DNA of 64,000 nt from Photorhabdus noenieputensis (GTDB taxonomy: Bacteria > Pseudomonadota > Gammaproteobacteria > Enterobacterales > Enterobacteriaceae). The notes below the pieces were generated by a model that was not told the origin of the DNA, did not search any database, and worked only from the letters and a program-made list of their open reading frames with translations. Where the stretch lies: positions 1-64,000 of the forward strand of contig NZ_RCWC01000001.1 in assembly GCF_018448935.1 (NCBI RefSeq), read 5' to 3'. This document shows, one piece after another, positions 1-8,725 of the stretch; positions within the stretch are counted from its first letter, which is position 1; each line of letters starts with the position of its first letter. A program made the position numbers and the translations under genes.

Positions 1-89
1 GTTTCTTTTGGTGTATGGGCCTGTACATTTTGTGAGTGGTGTATTAGTTCAGATTAGATCTGATACTTCGATTTGAAAAGAAGAGAGTT

Positions 90-132
90 ACCCGCTTTGA
101 TTAAAGGCGCTGAATCTTAAATCAAAGCGGGT
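90..132. terminator. Inverted repeat, hairpin at left edge
   Basis: A perfect 13-bp inverted repeat (arms 90-102 and 120-132, acccgctttgatt and its complement) encloses a 17-nt loop. It could be the end of a transcript entering from the left of the window. No T-run follows directly, so a terminator role is only a guess. Confidence 0.4.
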
Positions 133-137
133 CTTCT

Positions 138-196
138 CAATCGGTCGCGGTAGGAATAGCCGTTACCAGCTACCCCTACCGTGACCGATTTTTTAG
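138..196 (+). terminator. Imperfect hairpin with T-run
   Basis: The arm around 138-153 (aatcggtcgcggtagg) pairs imperfectly with 176-191 (cctaccgtgaccgatt) and is followed by a T-run (tttttt). This has the form of a rho-independent terminator for a gene left of the window reading rightwards. Confidence 0.5.
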
Positions 197-224
197 CCTG
201 ATAAGCCACTTTTCCCGGACGTAG

Positions 225-278
225 TGAACTGTCCCTTTTAAATGTCGGATGATTGTCTAACATTTGGGGGGCAGTTCA
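225..278. repeat. Minimal element with two IS3-like ends
   Basis: A 54-bp segment begins tgaactgtccc and, read from the other end, tgaactgcccccc. Both tips resemble the TG(T/A)ACTG(A/C)CCCC terminal repeats of IS3/IS150-group insertion sequences. The two ends face outward with almost nothing between them, so this may be an internally deleted IS or a MITE-like relic. No clear target duplication is visible. Confidence 0.4.
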
Positions 279-295
279 TAAACCCGGGATCTTTA

Positions 296-748
296 TTAGT
301 GTAATATATGGGTGAAAAGATCATCAATATCAATCAAGTATCGCCATTCTCCCTTATTTGTATATAAGGATAATTCATAATTTTCACCTGATTTTCCAAT
401 ATATATTTCAGGGAAATTAACCCCTCGTGCAGCGAATTTAAAACAATGGCTTGCTCGATACTCGAACATCATATCTATAAGACTTTCATTATCCACATCT
501 ATTTTTTCGTAAAATTCATGTATGTAATAAGCAATAGAGTCAATACTACAATTATGATCAGGTAGATCAACATAGCGGATATTAGATTCATTATCTTTCA
601 TCCATAAAATAAACTCAGACACATTGACTTTCCCATGAAAAATAGAAAAATTTTCTTTATCTTTATATAAAATAAGGTTAATAAGATTACCTTCATCATA
701 TGATGATATTTCATCTAACAATACAATTCTTAATTTATACATCATCAT
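296..748 (-). CDS. CdiI-like immunity protein (putative)
   Basis: An intact 150-residue ORF with no signal peptide and no membrane segment, acidic and rich in Ile, Asp and Tyr, as is common for cytoplasmic immunity proteins. It begins with three consecutive ATG codons, and the toxin stop codon (747-745) overlaps its start in an ATGA arrangement, which is the typical translational coupling of a CdiA C-terminal toxin to its CdiI. I do not recognise a named immunity family. It remains open although the toxin upstream carries frameshifts, which fits selection to keep immunity after toxin loss. The role is inferred from position. Confidence 0.6.
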   Translation of the reverse strand: MMMYKLRIVLLDEISSYDEGNLINLILYKDKENFSIFHGKVNVSEFILWMKDNESNIRYVDLPDHNCSIDSIAYYIHEFYEKIDVDNESLIDMMFEYRASHCFKFAARGVNFPEIYIGKSGENYELSLYTNKGEWRYLIDIDDLFTHILH

Positions 749-2396
749 TTTCCTTCAATCATTTTATTATACTCAGACTTACTGATATCACCTCTAGAGA
801 GAAATTCTCGTAGTACTTTCGGAGGGGCTTCGTTGCCAGGTATTGGATAACCATGCCAACCACCGGCATTGTCTGGCTGAAACTCATATAATTTCCGTCA
901 GCTATACCATAACGTTGCTTTCCACCTTGAATAGAATTATTCAAAACTTCTTGGGCTTTTGAATTAGTTAAATCCATTGGAGTACCCCAACCTCCAGGAG
1001 CATGTTTAGGGCTAGGGACGTATTCATTACTATCAGATAAATAGATTAGCTCATCTTTCGTTGGCCCATCAGGAATTGGTGTCACTGTCGTATTACTACC
1101 TACATCCGGCTTACCTTCCGTATTGCCGGTATGATTAGGGTATTTCCTTATATCACCGGATTGATCACCGCCGGTATGTGTTGGTAGGTTAGTTGGATTA
1201 GCAACTTGAGTGTATTTATCCTGAAGTGTATTTAGGTAACTCTGTGTGATTTCATCATTTCCCATCATCTGAAGCATAATCAGATGGTCTAAGTCTTCTG
1301 AAGAAATCTTATCAGCAATTTCCTTTGCCACTATTCCGGTTATACCCGCCTTAACGCCTATCTCCAGGACTTTTTCTGCCACTTTGGCTCGACATGGAGC
1401 AGCTATTGCACACCCTTCTGTTATCAGTTTTCCCAGGAAGTTATTATCCGTCGCATTCTTCCCGGCTTGAGCCCCGGTAATGGCGCTGGCGGTGGAGTCA
1501 CCGGCAATACCGCCTGCCAATCCTGCTGCCAAGGTGGAAAGGGTGCTGATAGTTTGCTTCTGCTCCTCCGTTAACTCACTGACTTTGGCCCCGTCGCTGT
1601 AAAGTTGCGTAATCAGTACCTGAGCGGCCAGCTCACCGGAAGCAGCACCGGCTGCGCCTGACAAGGCATTATTGCCGCTGACCTCTGCCGCTACCGCGCC
1701 TAAAATCGCATGGGCCAGCGTATTGGTGGCAATATCCACCTGATGGGTTTGCGGGTCAGTCGTCAGCTCTTTTATCACCCCGGCCAGATACGGTGAAGCC
1801 CCTCCGGCCAGCGCCTGACCGAGATTATTCCCCGCTAAGCCCTGAATCGCTGCGGTGGCCGCCTGTAGGGCTTTCTGATAGGTTCCGCCGGTCCCCAAGC
1901 CCGATTCATTCAGCGCCTGCGTGTAAGCGGTGTCATAGATTTTTATTGATATCCGCTGGCGAGGGGTCTTTATTACCTGCGTTGATCAATTTTTCTCTGG
2001 CCGCGGCTTTGTCCGGTTCACTGATATGGTCCAGCTTCGCTTTCGCTGCTTTGGTGGCGATAATTTTCCCTTCGGTACTGGCTATCTCGGTCATCTGGGC
2101 GCTGAGTTCGCCAATCAGTTGCGACTGTTTCAGCCGTTGCTGTTCTTTTTCCTTATCAAATATCGGACTCAGGACATTCGCGGCATTATCGGTATCGCGA
2201 CTTAAGTTCGCGACATCCTGCGTCTGGTGTGCCTTATCCCGGATAATCAGATTGCCACCACTGACGGCAGCGTGCGTGGTGCCGCTGTCATGGCCTGAGT
2301 TATGAGTCCCCGTCAGTCCATTGACCGCCAGATTATTGAGAACCTGACCGGCGGTCGGTTGGCCTAGGCTGACGCTCGCACTCTGCTGTTCAATGT
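745..2396 (-). pseudogene. CdiA/filamentous hemagglutinin C-terminal fragment, frameshifted
   Basis: This is the tail of a contact-dependent inhibition exoprotein, read on the minus strand in three pieces. About 2396-1933 encodes the segment around AAVSGGNLIIRDKAHQ and SPIFDKEKEQQRLK. About 1943-880 carries the alanine/glycine-rich pretoxin region (ITGAQAGKNATDNNFLG, where the usual VENN motif reads TDNN) and the start of the toxin domain. About 880-745 encodes YEFQPDNAGGWHGYP to SKSEYNKMIEGK. The reading frame changes near 1943 (a run of A before TCTATGAC) and near 890 (GGAAATTATATG, where one more A would restore G-K-L-Y-E-F). Both sites look like single-base losses in A runs. The N-terminal secretion and repeat regions are absent, so this is an orphan toxin cassette or a dead gene in island DNA. 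The toxin activity is not recognised. Confidence 0.75.
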
Positions 2397-2534
2397 TGTG
2401 GTTATGACAAATACCAGAATGGACAGTGGGAAGCTGGCAGTTTTGATGAACTGGAATTTGGTGAGGAAGATGGTGTCCGTAAGGTGATAGGGCCGGCCTA
2501 CATTCTCGGCAATATTTCACATGACGGATGTTAG
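2397..2534 (+). pseudogene. C-terminal remnant of an island gene
   Basis: An open plus-strand stretch of 45 codons ends in TAG at 2532-2534 and reads YDKYQNGQWEAGSFDELEFG and then GPAYILGNISHDGC. It is protein-like, has no start of its own, and abuts the CdiA fragment, which is conserved only up to about 2396 on the opposite strand. It is most likely the 3' end of an integrative-element gene cut by a rearrangement. The family is not recognised. Confidence 0.4.
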
Positions 2535-2567
2535 TGCGCTGACAATGTTATCCCGCAGGGAAATTCC

Positions 2568-3419
2568 TTGGGTGAATTGACAGAAAAAACAGGTTCAGGT
2601 TTACCTGAGCGTCTGATAACGCTATTGCCGGCGGATATGACGCCGGCGATTTACCCATTGGGGAATATTTCCTCTGAGGGGGCGTGTTCCCCCTTTTTTC
2701 AGGAACACGTTTTGTCTGCATTGATTAATCACAAAAAAGCGTTTATGGATTTATTGAATGAAACGGCGCGTTACCCTCATCGTTATCGGGTATTTGGCTA
2801 TTTTGTGCCGTGTGCGGCGATTAGTCTGCATAATGCTGTTCGCCCAGACCGTAAGTTGGAACAACAGTATTTGCAAATCATAAAACATTATGAACCGGAA
2901 GATGTGAGCCGGTTATCTCAACTGCTTGTCCATGTCATCATAGGGTTGGAATGTGAACCCCATGATTTTCTTGGCAGCATTTTTATGGAGATGAATCTGG
3001 GCGGCAAGCATCTTAAACAATTCTTTACCCCCTGGCCCGTCAGCCTGGTAATGGCAGAAATGCAGTTGAGTGACATCGGGCCACGCTTAACGAAGCAACC
3101 TTTTTTACCTTATACGGCCGGCTTGTGGTGCGGTTGTATGGTCATTGCGATGGCGGAAATATTGAAAGCGTCGGGTTATAACCCTACCCGGCATATGTGG
3201 GTATCCTGTGTTGATATTGATGTTGTGGCTGCTTCGATGGCCTATATCCAGCTTTCTCTGCTGGGAATACCCGGTGAGGTGGTGATAGGTAATGCGCTGA
3301 CAAATGAACGTCATCGGGTTATGTATACTCCGGTACACTGGCTGGGAAACTGGTCGTGTGTCGTCTCAGGAAAAATCGTAAGCAGCATGAAGTTCAAACG
3401 GTTTGAGACACTAGATTAA
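2568..3419 (+). CDS. N6-adenine methylase-like protein of integrative elements, probably inactive
   Basis: A protein of 283 residues from TTG at 2568; an ATG at 2637 is the alternative start. The layout CSPFFQEHVL, then FLGSIFMEMNLGGKHLKQFF, then FFTPWPVSLVMAEM, then MVIAMAE, VDIDVVAASMAYIQL and GIPGEVVIGNAL matches, from memory, the small N-6 DNA methylase-like proteins carried by integrative conjugative elements. In that family SAM motif I normally reads about LYEPACGAGGMVIA. Here the same place reads PYTAGLWCGCMVIA, which can be explained by three single-base losses that cancel out in frame. No NPPF/DPPY motif is visible, which may be normal for the family. An active methyltransferase is unlikely. 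Confidence 0.6.
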   Translation: MGELTEKTGSGLPERLITLLPADMTPAIYPLGNISSEGACSPFFQEHVLSALINHKKAFMDLLNETARYPHRYRVFGYFVPCAAISLHNAVRPDRKLEQQYLQIIKHYEPEDVSRLSQLLVHVIIGLECEPHDFLGSIFMEMNLGGKHLKQFFTPWPVSLVMAEMQLSDIGPRLTKQPFLPYTAGLWCGCMVIAMAEILKASGYNPTRHMWVSCVDIDVVAASMAYIQLSLLGIPGEVVIGNALTNERHRVMYTPVHWLGNWSCVVSGKIVSSMKFKRFETLD

Positions 3420-3426
3420 GCCAATT

Positions 3427-3449
3427 CCGGCTCTTGGGCCGGAGTTTTA
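3427..3449 (+). terminator. Short hairpin after the methylase-like gene
   Basis: A ccggc/gccgg stem with a short loop is followed by agttttat, directly after the stop at 3419. It is a weak rho-independent terminator candidate. Confidence 0.4.
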
Positions 3450-3464
3450 TCCAACAGGACGGAG

Positions 3465-3617
3465 ATGAAAAATAAATCGATTAAAGTTGTTTTGTTTATC
3501 CCTGACACGTTTTGGTCTGAATCGGTAGTGCTTCCCAGATGCACTGGACACATTCTATTTCCCTTAATCCTTTCTTATCATGAGCCGTCATTTGCCTTTT
3601 GTACTTATCATGATTGA
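3465..3617 (+). CDS. Small ORF, 50 residues, function unknown
   Basis: ATG at 3465 follows ggacggag, a good ribosome-binding site. The product begins MKNKSIKVVLFIPDTFWSES and ends FAFCTYHD. No family is recognised. It lies between the methylase-like gene and the relaxase stub and could be an intact small island gene or the 5' part of a truncated one. Confidence 0.4.
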   Translation: MKNKSIKVVLFIPDTFWSESVVLPRCTGHILFPLILSYHEPSFAFCTYHD

Positions 3618-3626
3618 TTCAACGAA

Positions 3627-3778
3627 ATGACCGGATACACGCTTCGTTTACCCGTGACGGAATTGGAAACGTTTGAATCATTGCGTGTGGTTTTCATCGA
3701 TTAATTTTTATTCCCGGAAAAGAGTTTTGCCTTGTCCCTGCCAGAGGATGTATTAGGGTTTTGGGAAAAAAGAGGAGA
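3627..3778 (+). pseudogene. Interrupted small ORF (two pieces)
   Basis: MTGYTLRLPVTELETFES..FID (from ATG 3627) is closed by TAA, and a few codons later an open stretch PEKSFALSLPEDVLGFWEKR runs into the next gene. Taken together they look like one short protein broken by a stop and/or shift. The family is not recognised. Confidence 0.3.
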
Positions 3779-3784
3779 TTAATC

Positions 3785-4069
3785 GTGTTGAAAAAAATTA
3801 AAATCCTGCTGGCGGGAACCTCCGCAGGAAAAAAGTCACTTCCACAACCCACCTCCATCCCAGAAACGGCCAAAGCAGGCTACTTTTTGCCGTCTGAGTC
3901 CAGGCTCTTGCTGGATATTTCCCGGCGACGGCAGTGTTTACAGTGTCTGTGGGACAACAGTGCATTACCTAAAACACACTATCAGGCATTGTGGCTGGCC
4001 CCGTTACATGAGTGTGTTGCATTGATGCAACAACTTCCGGCAGCTAAATCATTCCCTGTCGCAAGATAG
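3785..4069 (+). pseudogene. MobH/TraI-type relaxase, N-terminal stub
   Basis: Starts at GTG 3785 (or TTG 3788) behind agaggag and encodes 94 residues. GYFLPSESRLLLDISRRRQC, LWDNSALPKTHYQALWLAPL and VALMQQLPA follow the pattern I know from the N-terminus of MobH-family integrative-element relaxases (TraI_2 domain: GYF.P...LL....R...L..IW...S.....F..LYL.PL...A.LVQQ.P). Those proteins are several hundred residues long and continue with a His-rich HHH region. Here the frame stops after about 94 residues and neither the histidine motif nor the rest of the gene follows. This is the clearest sign that 1-4387 derives from a conjugative element. Confidence 0.6.
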
Positions 4070-4387
4070 GGAATTTTTTTGAACCGATGCAATTTCCCAT
4101 CATTGACCCTTTGCTGATCAATTGGGAAATCTAAGCAACCGATATACAACATCGTGCTAATTAATTCATTGATTTTAGTTTGGATGGCTTGACAGTTGCA
4201 ATAGAACTTGTAAGTATTGCGCTCGAACAAAAAAAGGACATCTGATTTCTCAGATATCCCGAATCTAGAATCCCTTTAATTAACATCGAAATATTGCATG
4301 ATTGAATAATGACACGCGATGCATTTTTAGGTTCCAGTATCGAACGCCCGTTGAGCTTTTTTATCTCTCAACCAACGCGCTTTGGAT
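4070..4387. other. Island edge next to tRNA-Phe, no gene
   Basis: There is no convincing coding sequence between the relaxase stub and the tRNA 3' end. The junction at the tRNA 3' end (about 4388-4410) is the expected attachment site for elements of the SPI-7/PAPI-1 type, which integrate into the 3' end of tRNA-Phe. The other attachment copy would lie left of this window. Inferred from position. Confidence 0.4.
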
Positions 4388-4463
4388 TGGTGCCCGGAGG
4401 CGGAATCGAACCACCGACACGAGGATTTTCAATCCTCTGCTCTACCGACTGAGCTATCCGGGC
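4388..4463 (-). tRNA. tRNA-Phe (GAA anticodon)
   Basis: Read on the minus strand, a 76-nt cloverleaf starts GCCCGGATAGCTCAG and ends CTCCGGGCACCA. Acceptor arms GCCCGGA/TCCGGGC pair, the anticodon loop reads TTGAAAA with anticodon GAA, the T arm holds GGTTCGAATCC, and CCA is encoded. Phe tRNA genes are a favourite landing site of integrative conjugative elements, and the 3' end here faces the island remnant at lower coordinates. Confidence 0.97.
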
Positions 4464-4569
4464 AACGGGGCGCATTAAACCGTATTCGGTAGAACTCGTC
4501 AATAGATTTCTTTGGAAATAGTGATTTATGCTTTGAAATTATTCGATTAGCTAGCAATATAAGCAAAAT

Positions 4570-4608
4570 AATAACGGAGAGTAGAAAAATTGCTCTCCGT
4601 TATTTTCT
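4570..4608 (-). terminator. Terminator of the mutY-yggX-mltC unit
   Basis: A 12-bp perfect stem (4570-4581 with 4593-4604, aataacggagag/ctctccgttatt) flanked by A- and T-rich tracts lies just past the mltC stop at 4624. It could act in both directions. Confidence 0.7.
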
Positions 4609-4623
4609 TAATATTTTAATGTT

Positions 4624-5697
4624 TTAATGATGATAGCCTTTCTGGGCAGTATTGACTTTCATCAAGTAACGACGTGATTCTGCTGATGGATGTTTGGTTG
4701 TCAGGGTTTCATAAACATCACCTGGTGCCATTTTATTGATAATTTGAGCCGCTTTTTTCTTATCGCTGGAAAATACCCGTAATACACTACCGGCACCACC
4801 GTTGTAAGCTGTTATTACCGCGTAACGGCGAGACGTTGCGTTAGTAATGTCACCCAAATAACTGTTTTGTAATATCGATAAATATGCTGTGCCGGCATCG
4901 ATGTTGTTTTCTGGATCAAATAGATAACTACGGCTTGGTTGCCCTGATTTACCTTTCATCTTAAAGACATCACGGCCAGCAGTATGTTGTACAACTTGCA
5001 TCAATCCAAGTGCATCAGAACGGCTGACTGCATAGGGATTAAAGCTGGATTCTATTTGCATAATTGCCAAAATTAGGGATTCATCTATGCCATATTTAAT
5101 GGAAGCTTGACGAATCAGTGGCAGATATTTATGAGCACGTTTGTCCAGATGGTTTGGGACCAGTTGTATAGTGACAGACCAAATGACATGTAAACCGGAT
5201 TGGCGTTTTTGTAATTTGTTGGCAATCAGATAATCTGCAAAGTGTGTTGCTCGCCATTCCCAACGAATCGGTTGGCCGTTATTGTCCATCACTTGTCCGT
5301 ACAGAAAAGGTTCTTTACTGATTTGGATATCGTTAGTATCAGAGTAAAGATCAACGGAGCCCGGATCATCGCCCATTAATAAGGTCGTGATAATGGCTTT
5401 GCGTAAATAGGCTGTAGGGTCAATTGGAGAAATTGTTTCAATCGTGATCGCTCCAGCTTCAAAATTGATATGGCTGCGAGTCTGGTATTGATCAGTATAT
5501 TTTACGTAATCTTTTGGGCCTGCAATTAATACTTCATGCAACCCCCAAATGTTCTCAATGTTATGAGCAAACTGGCCCATCAAAATGTCAAAACCATTGG
5601 TATCTTTTATATATTCTTCACGGTATTCACGATTTTTGTTGCTGGTACAGGAAACAAGAATTGGGGCAATAACAAACAGTGCTAACAGTTTTTTCAT
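4624..5697 (-). CDS. mltC: Membrane-bound lytic murein transglycosylase C
   Basis: Cleaves the beta-1,4 bond between MurNAc and GlcNAc in peptidoglycan, forming 1,6-anhydro-MurNAc, from the inner face of the outer membrane. The 357-residue product has a lipoprotein signal ([17 protein letters not shown], lipobox LVSC, no Asp at +2), an N-terminal MltC-specific domain, and a C-terminal SLT domain from about residue 195 with the catalytic Glu in [15 protein letters not shown] and the later NIDAGTAYL and AYNGGAGSV motifs. Full length for the family. It is last in a mutY-yggX-mltC group on the minus strand, the same order as in other enterics. Confidence 0.96.
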   Translation of the reverse strand: MKKLLALFVIAPILVSCTSNKNREYREEYIKDTNGFDILMGQFAHNIENIWGLHEVLIAGPKDYVKYTDQYQTRSHINFEAGAITIETISPIDPTAYLRKAIITTLLMGDDPGSVDLYSDTNDIQISKEPFLYGQVMDNNGQPIRWEWRATHFADYLIANKLQKRQSGLHVIWSVTIQLVPNHLDKRAHKYLPLIRQASIKYGIDESLILAIMQIESSFNPYAVSRSDALGLMQVVQHTAGRDVFKMKGKSGQPSRSYLFDPENNIDAGTAYLSILQNSYLGDITNATSRRYAVITAYNGGAGSVLRVFSSDKKKAAQIINKMAPGDVYETLTTKHPSAESRRYLMKVNTAQKGYHH

Positions 5698-5760
5698 CTT
5701 ACATTGCCATCTGGTATTGAATACAACATCAGAGCCGCTGGCTCTGATGAAAGCTAAATA

Positions 5761-6033
5761 TTATTTTTCTGGTGGGGTATATCCATCAATTTGAATATCA
5801 TGACCTTCGAACAGGAATTTAGCCATTTCCTGTTCAAGCAATTTACGATCTTCCGGGTTCATGGTATTGAGTTTTTTCTCATTGATCAGCATGGTTTGTT
5901 TGCTCATCCATTGTCCCCATGCTTCTTTAGAAATTTCATTGAAAATGCGTTTGCCCAATTCGCCCGGATAAAGCTGAAAATCCAGTCCTTCGGCTTCACG
6001 TTGTAAGAAAGTACAAAAAACAGTTCTGCTCAT
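5761..6033 (-). CDS. yggX: Fe(2+)-trafficking / oxidative damage protection protein YggX
   Basis: A 90-residue protein beginning [20 protein letters not shown] with [20 protein letters not shown]. This is the YggX family, which contributes to protection of Fe-S clusters from oxidants and to iron handling. The conserved Cys at position 7 (FCTF) is present. It sits between mutY and mltC, 30 bp after the mutY stop, in the usual enteric arrangement; mutY is also an Fe-S protein. Confidence 0.96.
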   Translation of the reverse strand: MSRTVFCTFLQREAEGLDFQLYPGELGKRIFNEISKEAWGQWMSKQTMLINEKKLNTMNPEDRKLLEQEMAKFLFEGHDIQIDGYTPPEK

Positions 6034-6063
6034 AATAAATCCTCAAAATAGTGGGTATGGGAT

Positions 6064-7104
6064 TCAGCTCAGTTGCTGTAATAGATATTCAACTGGTGCT
6101 GCCAGCCCAACAGTTGCGGGTTGCTGTAAGTTATACCAAAGTCCTCTATTTTCATCCATGCAGGTAGTAAAGGATAAAATATTTATTTTTATCGGCACAA
6201 TATCTAGATGAAAATGGCTAAATGTGTGGCGGAATGCGGTGAGTTGTTCATGTTTACTGTGAGAAATACCTGATTGTTCTAACCAGCCATTTAGTAAATC
6301 CATGCTCTCAAACTGAGGAAACGCAAACAAACCACCCCAGATCCCGGTTGGGGGGCGCTGTTCTAACCAGACAGAATCGTGATTCTGCATCAACAGGAAA
6401 TAAGCTGTTTTCTCAGGAATGCTCTGTTTAGGTTTTTTCCCTGGATATTTGGTCCAGCTATGATTAGCGTAAGCAATACATCCTTGATTTAATGGGCAGA
6501 TTTCACACTTCGGCTTGCTGCGAGTGCAAACCATTGCGCCTAAGTCCATCATCGCCTGATTAAAATATTCCACCTCTTGCGCTGGCGTTACATTGGTGCT
6601 GATTTGCCAGAGGTTGCTTTCAACCTCTTTTTTACCGGGCCAACCTTCCACGGCATAACAGCGGGCCAATACCCGTTTAACGTTGCCATCAAGAATCGGG
6701 AAATGTTTACCTTGAGAAAGTGAAAGGATTGCCCCCGCTGTTGAACGACCAACGCCAGGTAGGGCGACAACATCTTCAAAAGTTGTCGGGAATTTACCTT
6801 GGTGCCGCTCCACAACCTGTTGTGCTGCTTTATGTAAATTACGAGCGCGAGCATAGTAACCAAGGCCGGTCCATAAATGAAGGACTTCATCAAGGGGGGC
6901 TGCGGCAAGTGAAGCCACATCGGGAAAACGTGAAATAAAACGCTGAAAATAGGGAATAACCGTTGCAACTTGAGTTTGTTGCAACATTACTTCTGAAAGC
7001 CAGACGTGATAAGAGGTCTTTTCCAATTGCCAGGGCAGGGTTTTACGACCGTAACGATGGTACCAATCCAGTACCACTGCGGAGAATTGCTTTGCTTCCA
7101 TCAT
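6064..7104 (-). CDS. mutY: Adenine DNA glycosylase MutY
   Basis: Removes adenine mispaired with 8-oxoguanine. The 346 residues include the catalytic Glu in [11 protein letters not shown], the helix-hairpin-helix [12 protein letters not shown], the catalytic Asp in [11 protein letters not shown], the C-x6-C-x2-C-x5-C [4Fe-4S] ligand set in [17 protein letters not shown], and a C-terminal NUDIX-like domain that recognises 8-oxoG ([10 protein letters not shown]). It is divergent from trmB with an ERIC copy in the gap. Confidence 0.97.
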   Translation of the reverse strand: MMEAKQFSAVVLDWYHRYGRKTLPWQLEKTSYHVWLSEVMLQQTQVATVIPYFQRFISRFPDVASLAAAPLDEVLHLWTGLGYYARARNLHKAAQQVVERHQGKFPTTFEDVVALPGVGRSTAGAILSLSQGKHFPILDGNVKRVLARCYAVEGWPGKKEVESNLWQISTNVTPAQEVEYFNQAMMDLGAMVCTRSKPKCEICPLNQGCIAYANHSWTKYPGKKPKQSIPEKTAYFLLMQNHDSVWLEQRPPTGIWGGLFAFPQFESMDLLNGWLEQSGISHSKHEQLTAFRHTFSHFHLDIVPIKINILSFTTCMDENRGLWYNLQQPATVGLAAPVEYLLQQLS

Positions 7105-7279
7105 TGGGATAATTGTCTTTAGGGAAAATCAATGTTTCGTGAATAGGATTGCAACATAGTGTAACCTCGCTGTAAACCGGAACTTTGTTTTCGCAGCGCT
7201 ACGCAATTTCGTATTAAAATTGTACTTGTCACTATCGGACTTGCTAAAATCGCCCATCTTTGGATAATGCGCTCTCTTT

Positions 7280-7405
7280 TATACCCAATGGATTTCAAGA
7301 TGGATCGCAACGGCAAGGGAGCGAATCCCCGGGAGCACAGAGAACTATGTGGCCGGGGGAGTGAGTGTAGCCGACAAAGAGGCAACTTGAAAGATGACGG
7401 GGATA
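7280..7405. repeat. ERIC-type repeat copy 1
   Basis: About 126 bp between TATACCC and GGGGATA ends, with the internal ERIC-like core gcgaatccccgggagcacag..gtgagtgtagcc. It sits in the 366-bp mutY-trmB gap. Same orientation as copies 2 and 4 (aatggatttcaagatg at the left end). The rest of the gap shows no gene. Confidence 0.85.
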
Positions 7406-7470
7406 GGTGGTTTGCTGGTAAAGCAGCCATAAACGGCTGAATAAATGCCTTTAAAACTGACAGAAATACC

Positions 7471-8190
7471 ATGATAAATAACGTAATTTCGCCGGAATTT
7501 GATGAAAATGGCAGGACGTTGCGCCGTGTTAGGAGTTTTGTTCGTCGTCAGGGCCGGTTAACTAATCGTCAACAACAAGCTCTTGATAATCTCTGGCCAA
7601 AAATAGGTGTTGAGTATCAGGCAGAAAAGCTGGAGCTGGCAGCACTTTTTGGGCGAGAAGCCTCTGTGGTGTTGGAAATTGGCTTTGGCATGGGGGCATC
7701 ACTTGTCACTATGGCAAGTCAGAATCCAGAAAAAGATTTTCTTGGGATTGAAGTTCATGCACCTGGTGTTGGCGCTTGTCTGGCTTCCGCAGAAGATGAA
7801 AATATTGGTAACTTGCGGGTGATGTGCCATGACGCGATTGAAGTGCTGGAAAACATGATCCCGGATAATAGTTTGGAAATGGTACAGCTTTTCTTTCCCG
7901 ATCCGTGGCATAAAGCACGTCATAATAAACGCAGGATTGTACAGCCGCCATTTGCTGAACTGATAAGAAGCAAGTTGAAAGTGGGTGGCGTATTTCATAT
8001 GGCGACTGACTGGCAGCCATATGCTGAGCATATGTTGGAAGTGATGAATGGCGTAGATAATTACCGTAATTTGTCTGAAAATGGTGATTATGTACCGCGT
8101 CCATCTTCACGCCCGATAACGAAATTTGAATTGCGCGGTCAGCGGTTGGGGCATGGCGTATGGGACATAATGTTTAAGAGGATTAAGTAA
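7471..8190 (+). CDS. trmB: tRNA (guanine-N7-)-methyltransferase TrmB
   Basis: Makes m7G46 in the variable loop of tRNAs using SAM. The product of 239 residues has motif [24 protein letters not shown], the active-site stretch [16 protein letters not shown], and the family C-terminus [16 protein letters not shown]. Normal length. The stop codon overlaps the start of yggL (TAATGG at 8188-8192), so the two genes are cotranslated. Confidence 0.97.
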   Translation: MINNVISPEFDENGRTLRRVRSFVRRQGRLTNRQQQALDNLWPKIGVEYQAEKLELAALFGREASVVLEIGFGMGASLVTMASQNPEKDFLGIEVHAPGVGACLASAEDENIGNLRVMCHDAIEVLENMIPDNSLEMVQLFFPDPWHKARHNKRRIVQPPFAELIRSKLKVGGVFHMATDWQPYAEHMLEVMNGVDNYRNLSENGDYVPRPSSRPITKFELRGQRLGHGVWDIMFKRIK

Positions 8191-8516
8191 TGGCTAAAAA
8201 CCGCAGTCGTCGTTTGCGTAAAAAGATGCATATTGATGAATTTAAGGAATTGGGTTTTTCTGTTAAGTGGAGTTTCCCGTCTAATACACCTGTAGATATT
8301 ATCGATAGCACTGTTGATGCATTTATTGATGAGCTGATTGAATCTAATGGCTTAGCATTGGATGCCAGCGGTTATCTGCATTGGGAAGGCTTAATCTGTT
8401 TGCAAAAAATTGGTATGTGTACAGAAGAACACCGCCAATTGGTTGAAAAATGGTTGAAGGATCGCGGTATGGAAGATGTCATGACCTCCGAATTGTTTGA
8501 TGTTTGGTGGGATTGA
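8190..8516 (+). CDS. yggL: Ribosome-associated YggL family protein
   Basis: A 108-residue protein, very basic at the N-terminus ([20 protein letters not shown]) then acidic, matching the YggL family (DUF469), which binds the 50S ribosomal subunit. It is translationally coupled to trmB. Followed directly by an ERIC copy. Confidence 0.94.
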   Translation: MAKNRSRRLRKKMHIDEFKELGFSVKWSFPSNTPVDIIDSTVDAFIDELIESNGLALDASGYLHWEGLICLQKIGMCTEEHRQLVEKWLKDRGMEDVMTSELFDVWWD

Positions 8517-8522
8517 TTAATC

Positions 8523-8649
8523 TATACCCTATGGATGTCAAGATGCATCACGACGGCAAGGGAGCGAATCCTCGGGAGCATAGTTAACTATGTGACTGGG
8601 GTGAGTGAGCGCAGCCGACAAAGAGGCAACTTGAAAGATAACGGGTATA
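8523..8649. repeat. ERIC-type repeat copy 2
   Basis: 127 bp from TATACCC to GGGTATA with the core gagtgagcgcagccgac. Placed between yggL and glsB, in the same orientation as copies 1 and 4. It could end or process the trmB-yggL message by forming a long hairpin. Confidence 0.88.
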
Positions 8650-8725
8650 TCGCTATAAAATAGCTTGCATGAATTACAACAGGGGCCTTGGTGATTAATG
8701 AGCGTCCCTGTCTGGAGTAAAATCA

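Noticed and set aside
1793-2305. 170-codon plus-strand ORF opposite the CdiA fragment
   Set aside because: Antisense of a recognisable CdiA region; Ser/Pro/Arg-rich shadow composition.
7119-7472. 117-codon minus-strand ORF between mutY and trmB
   Set aside because: Most of it is a translation of ERIC copy 1; no ribosome site, no family resemblance.
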